From NCBI GenBank assembly GCA_002099365.1, contig MSED01000005.1:1178001-1242000 (forward strand): DNA of 64,000 bases, given 5' to 3'. This stretch comes from Phialophora verrucosa (taxonomy: Eukaryota; Ascomycota; Eurotiomycetes; Chaetothyriales; Herpotrichiellaceae). Every line of letters starts with the position of its first letter. The first letter of the stretch is position 1. This document shows, in pieces, positions 1-10,191 of this stretch. Under the pieces are notes generated by a model. That model was not told where the DNA came from and did not search any database. It saw only the letters and a program-made list of their open reading frames with translations. The position numbers were made by a program, and so were the translations under genes.

Positions 1-1128
1 TCGATGTTCCATGGCGTTTTTCTTATCCTCCAGTTCTGGACTCGGCCCTTCCTCGTAACTACTACTCGGGTCCACGACCTTGAGATCCGCGAGCTGAAAC
101 ATGACGTGCTTCCTTCGGCGGCCCCCTCCACTAGCGGTCCGCAAAGCACTGGGGAGGCTCGCACTGGGTAACAGTGGCGTCGATTTCGTCCGCTTGCTTG
201 TGTCAATCGCCGGAGAGACCTGTTGCGGAGGCAGTGATTGGGATGACTCGAGCTTCCGCCTCTCGGCTTGCAGTTTGCTGGTCGCATCGAGTTGGAGTCG
301 TTTGTTCTCCTCTTCTGCGGAATTCAGAATCTGAGGACTACGTACTACGGGGGCCCGGTCTCGTGACTCGAGTAAGGGCAAGTATGCTGGAGTGAAGACT
401 CCTGCAAAGGGGTCGTTTCGATCTTTGGAGGGCGTGGGCGTCGATGTAGGTGTTGCTTCCTTTTCGGTTTGTGAGAATGGTGGCGTTGTCGGTCGCGCAA
501 TTGGATTGGTGGGGGAGCGAGACCTCGATCGCTTCATGAGATTCGGTGTCGGAGGCGTTCCTAGGGAATGCAACGGCGGCGTAGTTTCGCCCGTGATGTT
601 CAGCTTCTCCAAAGACAGAGTAGGCCCGCTCAGCGGCGGGGGTTTCTTGACCCTATCGCCCAGATGTCCATCTCTTCTCACTTTGGGCCCTGCCCATCCG
701 TTGGCAGAACCTTTTTGAGCAGAGGCCAGTAAATTCAGAACAGACGTCGTGGCCGATGGGGCCGAGGTGAATTCTTTGGTTGATGTCGGCGAGGAGAGAG
801 GGTGGCCGCCGGTGCGGGGCCCTTTCCTCTTCACCCGAAGTTCTTTCTCAAATTCTCGAAATTCTCGCTCCTTTGCCGCCTTGAACCTGGCAACTTCCTC
901 GTCCAGCTGCCTCCTCTTCTCGTCAAGCGCGTCGAGGATTTCCAAGTCAGAATCGCTGGTATTGTCAGGCGATGGAAGGGCGTTGGGCGGAATGCATGCG
1001 ACATGGCCAAAATTCTGGGCAGAATTCCTGTACATTTTGCCCGATCTGCTCTCCTTGGTAGCGTACCGTTCCCGCCTCTTGTGTTCCGAAACACGAGAGG
1101 AGGAGTCGTCACCGAGGGAGGTAAAACA
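1..1128 (-). CDS. Hypothetical Pro/Ser-rich protein, internal or C-terminal part cut by the left edge
   Basis: One minus-strand frame stays open from about 1128 down to base 1 and runs off the window, so the stop is not seen. The protein has a short basic, charged coiled-coil-like stretch (around EKRRQLDEEVARFKAAKERE), then long Ser/Pro/Thr-rich disordered sequence with TPPTP and RSRSRSP motifs, and ends at the edge in a basic patch followed by KHVMFQLADLKVVDPSSSYE, which looks like a conserved short motif. An in-frame ATG lies at 1035; sequence upstream of it as far as the in-frame TAG at 1129-1131 also looks coding, and a possible acceptor ends at 1129. An open, Pro-rich frame at 1174-1400 may be an earlier exon. 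I do not recognise the family. The coding call is supported by frame length and composition only; the 5' end is uncertain. Confidence 0.65.
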
Positions 1129-3158
1129 CTATGGGATTCATGAATGCGAATCGGACCGACTCTAGATTGGTACAAGCAAGTCCCAGGAGAATTGAGGCAA
1201 ACAATCGGGGCAATTTTCTTCAGTTCTTCGCGCCCGGTGTGCGGTGGTCGAAAAGCTAGGAACCCTAGAGGGCGCGATGACGGAGGGGCACCAGTCGAAT
1301 TGACCGCGGGTGGTGGCGGACTCAGACGGGCACCGGGCGGATGGAGCTGGGTGGTCAGGGAGATGAGTGCAGTAATCCGGAAGAATGGGCCGCGAGGTGT
1401 CTGTTATGGCGGTACACGAGACGATAGTCGGTGAAGAAATGTTGTCAGTGAACGAGCAGTTTTGATTGTCGGCGAGTGTAACACAGAAAGCCCGGTGGGT
1501 ATCTCGAGAAATGCTGTCTCACATATAGACCTGTGGCAGTGAAGACAGGGTCCACGCGGACTGATTGTCAGTGGTATTTACTGCGGACCGGTGGGCAAAG
1601 ATGAACGAGGCCCAGGTGCGTTTGTGCTTGAATGTGCTCAACCACGGGAAACGAGTCCCCCACTTGTTCCTTCGAGATGGAGAAGAAGGAGTGGATTAGA
1701 CGAGGTGGGAAGGGTGCGCCTCTCAGTCGGTAGTCACCTCGCAATTTGGGGGTGCAGGTCCCAAAGGATCAGAAGCGTGGGAGGTGTCGTGCAGAATTTG
1801 CAAATGGGAGCGAGAAGCGAGGCGCCTCTCATTCCCCGGTCAGCAAGATTCCGGAGGCAAAGGATGCTTGTCGAAGACGAGGTACGCGCGGTTAAGCTGG
1901 ACGGGGCAGCGACGGTACAAGTACTTCTTACCGCGATAATCGGTATGGCAGGGCTGACTCAGTGCCACCGATTGGCGGCAAAAAGCAGTCAAAGTTAGCG
2001 AAGAGAGCTGATTGTCGACCAAGGTTAAGGTTACCTTGGGATTTGACTTTCGCTCTCTTCACAGCCTATGGAAGCGGAAAATGTGGACAAAGGAAATGAA
2101 CGACACTTTGACGTCCAATCTGATTCCTGTTCCGAGCGATCTTGTCGAGACAATAGCCTGTCGAGCGCCTATCGATCGTATCGATAACGGCCATGCTTGC
2201 GAATCTCGCGCAATGTGGGGTAGCACGAAGAAAGTCGACGTGAAGCCCATCAGAGATGCAATCGAGGAATCGGAAGTCGCGACAAAAAATCGGGAAATGA
2301 TGTGCGATGGAGCGGTGCCCGGAGGGGAATGACTTGCGTGCCTGAGGCTGAACTCCAATTCATTTCGGCCATGGACAATTGGGCCTCCTAGGCCTGCCGA
2401 GGTCTGTTGTAGGGGCCTAGGCTGTCTCTGTTAGGCATGCTTTCCAGTGAGTACTGTACTATAGCTCCTTTTTTCGGCTTTACCCTACTCGTACGTGAGC
2501 GTCCCCAGATCGGGTGACTTCTAATTGACTTCCAACTAAGTTCACCGGGCACCTCTCCTACAGTCTCGGTGACAGTCCTGCAGGCGCCGCCTACTGTGGC
2601 CCGGGCGGGATGGTGACAGTACTCGTACCCCCAAGCAGCTCGCCCGAATTCTCCAAGAATTCAATCGCCCTCGGCATGATCATCCCGAGAAGAATCCCTA
2701 GACCCGCCTTCACGTGCGTCGCTTTCACATGCTCCTCCGTGCCCGTCATGTCTCGCAAAGGGTGGAACAAAAAGCGTACGTGTAGTATTGTCCTGTGGGT
2801 CAAAGGAACGCCTTCACTCCTCTCGTTCCTGACCGCAACTCTTCGTCTCGGATCTTCGAATCGGGCAATCCGGTCTATCGCCGCGCGTCGGATCATGTGG
2901 CGGGAAAAACGAAAGAAACAGCGGAACACATGATCTGCGCCACGAACGACTCCATTATCGACCCAGTTTTCCCCCCATTATTATTATTGTTATGATTACG
3001 AGTACTCGAATCGACACAGCTACTTGGAGAGCCGGTGCGGACGCACAAAGACCAGCAGTCCACGTGCTCACAACTAACTCAAGTAAGCAATAAGACTCTA
3101 CTCTTGATGAGAGAATTGAACCACTCATCCCGTCCTCATATCTCCTCGTCTTCAATGT
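1129..3158. other. Upstream region of the left-edge gene and spacer
   Basis: The part nearest the first gene (1174-1400, minus strand) has an open frame preceded by an acceptor-like taacag ending at 1401 and a CTGAC-like branch further upstream, so it may be a 5' exon or leader. Several short ORFs on both strands further out (to about 2360) have no recognisable domain or codon bias and are not called. Nothing else is seen up to the stop of the next gene. Confidence 0.4.
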
Positions 3159-4544
3159 TCAATCTGGAGATCGCCCCTTCTCGTCCAAACCCTTCCGGCG
3201 TCGATGTCGATAGCGGCGTGAATACTCCTCCGCAGGGTCGATGAATTCTTTGTCGACGAAACGAGGCCAGTTGTACTCTCTGAAGCTGAGTTTGCCGGCA
3301 TCGCTGGACAATGGAGAAACAGGGCTCGATGTATCAAGCTCCTGAGGCTTTGTCAGTCTCACGATTCGCGGCGTCCGGGGGCGAACATTGACAACCTTGG
3401 CTTGCAGGATGGGAAAGCCGGGTCTTGATGCCTCCAACTCGTAGGCATTCTGGTCGAGAGGAGACCCTGGTGACATCCATGCTCGAGACTTTGGCCGAAC
3501 GACTTCCTTCTCGTCTGATTGAGACCTCGGGCGTAACACTTCCTTTTCGTCTGAATGAGAGGTTCGGCGTATGACTTCCTTCTCATCTGGGACGCGCAAC
3601 CGGGTGAGCTCTGCGTTAACTTCATCAGCAAGTCCCCGGCTTTTGAACTCCATAGCGGGGATGCGAGGCTCTTGGTACCGCGAAGAGATTCTCGCCTCTG
3701 AAAGGTCAGCATTGACGAAAAGTCCCTGATGAAAGTCCACAAGTGGGTAAGAGTAGTGCTTGGTCGTAGCTCCTGTCTCGCCGTGCTTGTTCGGTGGTAG
3801 CGCCAGATTAGCTGTGTTGTGGCAAGCGCGTAGAACAGGCGGGACTCCATTGACATACCCGGACTGGAGGGTAGGGGGAATATAACCTACAGGTTTTCGC
3901 TTGGGGGCTCCAGGGTATGCTTGGATCTTCTCTGGGCCATTCCCAACTGGCTTCCGGGAGAAAGCCTTGAAAGCTACGGCTTGGGGCTTGGGCTGGTCCT
4001 TCGGAAATTGGGTTTGGGTCAGATCAATTGCAAAGGATTTGGGTCGAGATCGAGGCTGCTTCTGTGCTTGCACCGCTGTCGACTCCAGCTCGGCCCAGCC
4101 CGCCAAGTCAGAACGAAATTTCTCAAAGTCATCAGGTCCTTCAACCACAGGGCGTGCTCGAGGCTGAGGACGAGGCCGAAGTTGAAGTGGTCCCGGTGGT
4201 GACTGGACAACTCCGGTAGCCGAACCCATTGCGGGCGTGGAGGGCAAACAGGTAGTCGAGACAGATGCTCGAGCAGGGGTGGAGTCCAGCTCGTTCGGAA
4301 CATGGCAGAGCTCGAGGTACTGAGATTGGCGTTGTGCCCCTTGGTGTCGGACCGTCTCTACTCGTGGCTTGCGCTGGACTGTTTCCCGAAATGCCGCACC
4401 GGGTTGGCAAGCCAGAAAGTCTTGGATCTGAGTAGCTGGAGGCTGCGACCCTCCCTGAACATTCTGGGCGCCTGACTTGGATCGTCTATCATACCATTTT
4501 CGAAGGCACGCGAACGAGGGTTTCTTGTTCACATGATCAGCCAT
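3159..4544 (-). CDS. Hypothetical fungal protein with an internal DEKEV repeat
   Basis: A single uninterrupted frame of 461 residues starting at ATG 4544. The protein is hydrophilic, basic and Pro-rich, with no signal peptide or membrane segment. Around residues 315-350 it carries three near-identical short repeats built on DEKEV[I/L/V]R followed by a basic Ser motif, so charge alternates regularly. The C-terminus is strongly basic (RRYRHRRRKG). A conserved-looking stretch is SFREYNWPRFVDKEF near the end. I do not recognise a family and infer only that it is an intrinsically disordered, probably cytosolic or nuclear protein. It is single-exon, unlike many genes nearby. Confidence 0.7.
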   Translation of the reverse strand: MADHVNKKPSFACLRKWYDRRSKSGAQNVQGGSQPPATQIQDFLACQPGAAFRETVQRKPRVETVRHQGAQRQSQYLELCHVPNELDSTPARASVSTTCLPSTPAMGSATGVVQSPPGPLQLRPRPQPRARPVVEGPDDFEKFRSDLAGWAELESTAVQAQKQPRSRPKSFAIDLTQTQFPKDQPKPQAVAFKAFSRKPVGNGPEKIQAYPGAPKRKPVGYIPPTLQSGYVNGVPPVLRACHNTANLALPPNKHGETGATTKHYSYPLVDFHQGLFVNADLSEARISSRYQEPRIPAMEFKSRGLADEVNAELTRLRVPDEKEVIRRTSHSDEKEVLRPRSQSDEKEVVRPKSRAWMSPGSPLDQNAYELEASRPGFPILQAKVVNVRPRTPRIVRLTKPQELDTSSPVSPLSSDAGKLSFREYNWPRFVDKEFIDPAEEYSRRYRHRRRKGLDEKGRSPD

Positions 4545-4847
4545 CTTCCCAGTCCAGTATCCCCAAGCAGAGCGAGGCTGAGCACCACGGGATGTTCTCT
4601 GCTGTCTGATCGGATGGTTGATTTCTTCTTCGACCTGAACTCGCTGGTTGAAGAGTGCCTTGAGAGATTGCTGAGGACTCGGTCACTCAGACAACTTTTA
4701 TATTCGTGAACAACTTGGCCTCCGTCCGCCTCTTTGTTGTAGAGCCGTGGGCAGTCGATCATGGATTCTGTTCGATACAATGCCGCCATTGTATCCATGA
4801 GACAAAGTCGGATTTGTTTGACTGTGATCATAACAAAGAACTCAATA

Positions 4848-4923
4848 CTGGGCAACAAGGACAAGTTCCTTCCTTGGAGTCAATCCTGGGCAACAAGGAC
4901 GAGTTCCTCCCTCGGCGTCAATC
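4848..4923. repeat. 38-bp tandem direct repeat, two copies
   Basis: Copy 1 (4848-4885) and copy 2 (4886-4923) both begin CTGGGCAACAAGGAC and end GTCAATC. They differ at four positions, three of them transitions. The repeat lies roughly 300-380 bp upstream of the ATG of the minus-strand gene that ends at 3159, so it could be promoter or leader DNA. Confidence 0.85.
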
Positions 4924-5310
4924 CTTCTTCTGCTTTATCGCTTTGTTCCCCACCCCCACCGTGATAGATGGCAGTTGCTGTCTCAAACTCAAACAACGGC
5001 GTTCCAGCTCCATTGTGATCTCGACTTGCGGACCATATACTGAGTGTTTCATTTTGTAGATGGTCCTGTGCAGTGTCCAAACCCGCGCTTGGTAAAGTGT
5101 CCTCGCACCTACCTTTGGGGAAACCAACACTGCTTCCCTATGGACCTGTCCCATGTCCATCTTGAGGTATATACCGTACGCCCTTTCGGGGTCCAAGTAC
5201 AGATGGCCCACCCGGCATTAGGGGGCCTGCTGGGAACGTTACTCCCTGTCCACGGGCGGCGGGGGATGGTCCTTCATTCCAATCGAGCTCGTCCTGATCC
5301 GCGAACTCTG

Positions 5311-5331
5311 TTCTCCGTTCTCCGTTCTCCG
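5311..5331. repeat. TTCTCCG heptamer, three tandem copies
   Basis: Three exact tandem copies of TTCTCCG in intergenic DNA. No associated gene is evident. Confidence 0.8.
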
Positions 5332-6508
5332 TGCTCGGGATAGTGTGCAACCCATGCCTCTCCCCTTCCCATCAACCCGCCGCATCACTGGGGTGGGGGA
5401 AGTACCGTACCGGAGATCTGCAACGTGGTTCTCATTCCGCGTCTTCTCGGACCGTCACTCTCATCCCTCAAAGTAGAAATGCAAGAACACGGAGTCCCGT
5501 AGGGTTCGGTTGTCGATCCGGGGTAATACTGTACGTACTCGTAAATAGCGCGCTCCATCCGGGGGATGTGCAGTGCGTCTTTGAGTCCCGGCGCTGGCCA
5601 TCATACGATTCGGACCCACGATCTAGCTAGGCTTGCTCATCCGGATATACAACCCGCGATCGCTTCCCCCGATCGAAGAATCAACTCTGCATGGGCCACG
5701 GCTATGTAGGTAATCCGATCCGGCCTCGAATGGTTCATACGAGATATTACGAGTCGTACGCAGCACATAGTCCTTGTAGTACCAAGTGCTGGGAATGGGC
5801 CTTCATGATATGATCTCCCCGCATGGCAGCGCATGGCAGGGATTCCCCTGTGTATCGTGTACATACCATATAGCATTGCGTGTGTGCTCCGTGCAGCAGA
5901 GGCCGCACGATATCAAGAAGGTCGGAGCAACCAGAGTTTGATGTAGACGAGAAAGCGCTGCATGAGGTCGGCAGCTCGGACGCTTTAGGCCTGGTAGCAT
6001 CCGTAGTGAAATGTCATGGCGACGGTGTTGTGCATTATCCGGGCACTTGTTCCAAAGCATGAATAGTGGTAATTCTAGGGCCAACTGATACATGAGCTGG
6101 TGGGTTATGTATGCATCATCCTCTACAATACCCCATACCGCGTACACATAGCAGCGTGGTAGGACGGTAGACCTCGGATGTTCAATCGACAGGGCTGACG
6201 GTCACGATGTTCTGCAGCAAGGGCCAAGACCGATCAGCCGGCCTCAGTTGAGTCATTTCAGGAGTTCGGAGACATAAGATCTAATTCGTGTCCAACCTTG
6301 GCCTTGTCTCGTATCTACCTGTTGGTCCGCCTGGATGCACCAATCCCTGCATGCCCATCACCCAGCCCAGGAAGGAGGCATTTCTATCAACCCGGTTTTG
6401 CTAGACCAAAAGAACTTTTGTACTCTTTCAAGGCACGCTTTTGGAAGCCACAAAATGTACTGAAGAAAGCCCGTCAAGGGCAAGAACCAGGTTGGCGGAG
6501 AGATCCAT

Positions 6509-7480
6509 TTAGGCAATACCACTGCCACCGGTGAGGGTGATGATTTGACCTGGGGAAGAGCAATTGTCAGAGACGATACCACAACGTAAATCGCTGCTAG
6601 GACTCACCGTTGATCCATTCGCTATCGGGATGGCACAGGAACATGACGACCTTGGCGATGTCATCGGGGACAGCACATCGGCCGAGAGGGATGAGCTTGG
6701 CGATACCGGCCTCGATAGTCTCAATAGGAGTGTCTTTGGTCGCGCCAGGAGAATAGTGCCATGCGTTCTGAGCGAACATGTCGGTCTTGATACCACCGGG
6801 CGCGATGGCGTTGGCAGTGATGCGTCGGGGGCCACCGTCAGCAGCGAAAGAGCGAGCAAATCCCTCGACAGCTGATTTCGAACCAGCGTACAACGCGTGA
6901 TTGGGGACACCCAGGCGGGCAGCGATGGATGACATGAAGATGATACGGCCTCCCTCTAATGACAAAATTATCAGCCGAAGAAGGAGGGGGACCCGAGGCT
7001 GGGCGACCACGGCTTACCACTGAGATATTTCAGAGCATGTTGACCGACGAAGAATTGGGCACGAGTGTTGAGGCCAAACACCTGGTCATACAACTCCTCA
7101 GTGACATCTTCGGGCTTGGAGAAAGCTTCCATGCCGGCGTTGTTGATAACGATGTCGACTTGGGACGATTAGCACGTGACCGTGAGCGTCTGACGGGCCC
7201 CGCTAGACTTACGCTTGCCGAAGGCCTTGATGGCTTCGTCGAAGAGCTTGGTGACCTCGGGCGTCTTGGAGACGTTGGCTTGGATGGCAACAGCCTTGCC
7301 TCCTGCCTTTTCGATTTCGGCAACCGTGGCTAGGGCAGGCTTGGCGGAGCTGGCATAGTTGATGACGACGGCAGCACCGCGCTCAGCGAGAGTCTTCGCA
7401 AGACCAGCACCGAGGCCTCGACCAGCACCAGTGATGAGGGCGACTTTGCCATCGAGGCGGATCTGTGCCTTGCCGCTCAT
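6509..7480 (-). CDS. NADPH-dependent short-chain reductase, naphthol/versicolorin-reductase type
   Basis: Four exons (7480-7213, 7158-7018, 6955-6608, 6549-6509) with 54-62 nt GT-AG introns join in frame to 265 residues, the usual length of the classical SDR family. The Rossmann motif TGAGRGLG is at residues 17-24, NNAG at 95-98, and the catalytic Ser (MSS, 144-146), Tyr159 and Lys163 (YAGSK) are all present. The segment NAIAPGGIKTDM and the overall layout match the group that includes tetrahydroxynaphthalene reductase of melanin synthesis and Ver-1 of aflatoxin synthesis, so a role reducing an aromatic polyketide or a 3-oxoacyl substrate is likely; the exact substrate is inference. A longer frame upstream of the ATG lacks an upstream ATG, so 7480 is chosen as start. 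The nearest confident neighbour is a Zn2Cys6 regulator on the same strand. Confidence 0.9.
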
Positions 7481-9390
7481 GTTGAGTGATCTTGTGGGGT
7501 AAGCACGGAGTGAGGTAGCACGGACAGAGCCCTGAGGAGAGGTAACGACGAGTGAGCGATGGACAACCAAAAGTTAAGTGATTGGAGAGACGGCAAAGGA
7601 CGATGAAGATAGACTGAATGCTGATGTATTGACCGCCAAAGGCAGGAAAAGAACACAGTTGTCAACAAACGATATAAAAGGGGATGTGAGAGGCCAGTTT
7701 GTGTGGTGGCTCTTGCCTGCTCCCGACACTAGCTCGGAGTGCGACTGGCGCACCGCGACTACCCAGATACTATTGATTGTGAGAAGCTGCCATGTCGGTG
7801 AGTCGGCGTAATCTTGCGAGGTCTGGCCCTGCCAGCCTCACCGACGGTTTGGCAGTGATAGCAGAACAGACCAGTCAAGTTCTTTGCACGCCAACCCGTC
7901 ATTTCGAGGCGGTGAAGGGTCAATGTGTGTGAAAGTTGTTGAGATGAGGGGCAGGCCACTGAGGGGCCGATTTGGTGGAGGGGTGAGGGGCTCCGTGACC
8001 GTTTATCGGATCTTCTTTTTCTTACCGTTGGTACTTGAACATACATTGAATGTTGTACGGCTTCCACATGAACAATGGAAAGCCCTTGCAACGGAAATAG
8101 ATTCGAAAGAATAAGGAGTGCGTTTCTGGTTCACATGCTTGAATACATGGGGGATCGGCACCGTCAATCGGACAATCACCTCGGAGTAGTGTTCAGGCGT
8201 ATGCTGCTTGGGACAGCAGGTAGGAGTGAGAGAATGGGGAAAAGGTGCGGCTCCTAGTTGAGGCGACGGCGACGAGTTGAGGAAGTGACAGAAATAAGTA
8301 GTCAGAGCCCTGGTACCGCGCGCACTCCGCGGACATCTAGGTCATTATCGTCCTCCAGGTGGAAGACCCCGGGCATTGGAGTGAATGCGCGCAGTGTTGT
8401 CGAGCCTGAGTAGTTGAGCAGCCGAGTCGAGCTGCATTGACTCGCCATCGACAGCTTCCCAGATGGATTCTGAAGCTGCAAGGCATTATTAATGGCCTGT
8501 TATGCCCGTGAAAATGTCTCATACACTCAGTTCTGGTTCGACAGTGCCATTGAGCTTGGTCTAGCGACGTACCCGGATGCGATGGTGGTGTAGCTGCTGC
8601 CACGGATCTACGACTCGAGCATCTACAAGGAACTTCCGCGGGGCGTCCAGCTCGAGTCGTCTACAACTTGTGTCCTCGTACTGTGTATGTATTGATTGTT
8701 ACGGATCTAGCCTGTTCTAGTTTGAGCTGTCCGAGCACTAGCAGGGCTCTCTGCAATCTCTACATCTCCATTTATAGCACCCCCCGAACATTGTGCCTGG
8801 GCATGCGTCCAGGGCGGCCGGGGATGGCGTCAACTTGCGGCCCCACCTCCTCTGGGCCTCCCATCACTCCTTGCCAGGCATCAAGGGGCTCTTCAGGCAA
8901 CTCTTCCCGTACCTTTTGTCCAGCGTCGAAGAGGGGTTGACAAGGCTCTAGAAGGCCTGACGGATCACCTCACCACATATCAGATTCGAGCGACTCGCCA
9001 TCGTGGAAGCGAGGCTGGCATCACTCTGAGATCCCACATCTTGTTGCATTTCTTTCTGTCTCCCTGATCAGACGTTGTATGTCGTTAGATGAAAACGGAA
9101 AGCCTCTCTGGCTATTCTCGAAACCCCGTTTTCAACTCCGTAGCCCCTGAGAAAAAATGGCACTGGCGGTCCCTCCTCCCCATGTAGCTCCGTGCTGTTT
9201 TGCTTCATCCTCCTCCGGCGCCGAACTCTTTTCATGTATCCGCTCCTTTAACAGACCACGTTTATGGGCAACTAAAGTCCTAAAGCATCGAAATGGGTTT
9301 AGGACACTCGAGCCGTCGATTCTCCCCAGCTTTGACCGGCACCAAATTCCCAAGACCGCCGTGATCTTCGCTTTGGTGCCCTAGATCTAG
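7481..9390. other. Intergenic; possible decayed coding fragment near 8480-8690
   Basis: No intact gene. A plus-strand frame around 8480-8690 reads like protein (for example ARENVSYTQFWFDSAIEL) but contains a TAG at 8585-8587 and no clear start, and a protein-like segment around 8838-8945 lies in another frame. This may be a pseudogene or chance. Confidence 0.3.
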
Positions 9391-10137
9391 CACAGATGCA
9401 GCTACCCAAACCACGTCGTCGGGAATGAAGTCATGTCCGATGCCCGACATATACAGCTGGCCGCTGCGAAACCTGATCTGCTTCAATGCCTTTCCAAGTC
9501 GCTGGACTCTGCTCCTGATCATTTCAAGTTGCTGGAATTCTTTGCTAGTGCTCCTTCAATCACCTTAAAGACATCTGCCAATCCTCCCATGGCCTTGAAC
9601 TTTGTATGATACGACGGTAGGACTCGACGTCTGCATACTCCTTCACTTCTACCCTACCAAGAAGAGTACGACAAACGGGCAGAGCGATAATGAGGTCTCA
9701 ACAAATGGAGGTCTGCTTAGCAGGCTCTTCCGCTCACATGGGTGGATTCCAATTCTTCTGTATTGCCTAACGAGAGCCCAGATCAGACCTAGATGTCCAA
9801 AAGCGAGAACCCCAACATCGATGAATGGCCGCTCGAAAGCTTTTTCCTCCCAAAATTACATGGCGCTCGGAAGAGAATCCCTCCCAGGGTACTGTCAAGC
9901 GCACAAGAGCTTCTCTTGTGGACGCAAGACATGGGTCAACGGTGCATCTCATATCCCTTTGCCCACCCCTCTTCGATTAAAGTCGATATTTCCGGTTCTA
10001 AAACGCCTCCAATGCCGCCATCATCATCATTACAAGACATCAGATGTACATTCATCATCTGTACAAAGGCGGTAACATCACGCCATTTCGGAAAAGGAGC
10101 TCAAGATTACTGCGTGATATCTGGTGGTGGTTCGTGA
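9391..10137 (+). pseudogene. Possible gene remnant or unmodelled multi-exon gene
   Basis: One plus-strand frame reads as protein-like sequence over most of this stretch (segments such as LLQCLSKSLDSAPDHFKLLE and NPNIDEWPLESFFLPKL) but is broken by stops (TGA at 9607, then TAA, TGA and two TAG) before an open tail that ends with TGA at 10135-10137. The stops could be removed by an intron using the GTATGA at 9604 and the acceptor CTAG ending at 9792, with a CTAAC branch point, which keeps the frame. So it is either a real gene with introns whose start I cannot find, or a decayed gene. No family is recognised. It ends 54 bp from the end of the convergent transcription factor gene. Confidence 0.3.
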
Positions 10138-10191
10138 GGTTGGAGAGCTCGATACGCTCACCTGCTTGGGGCTCGGGAGGGGAGGACGGTG

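Larger units (their letters stand above)
4545..6508. other. Intergenic, two small tandem repeats, no gene seen
   Basis: About 2 kb between the hypothetical protein promoter and the 3' end of the reductase gene. All ORFs are short, overlap in several frames and show no domain. The only structure noted is the 38-bp tandem repeat at 4848-4923 and the heptamer repeat at 5311-5331. Confidence 0.5.
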
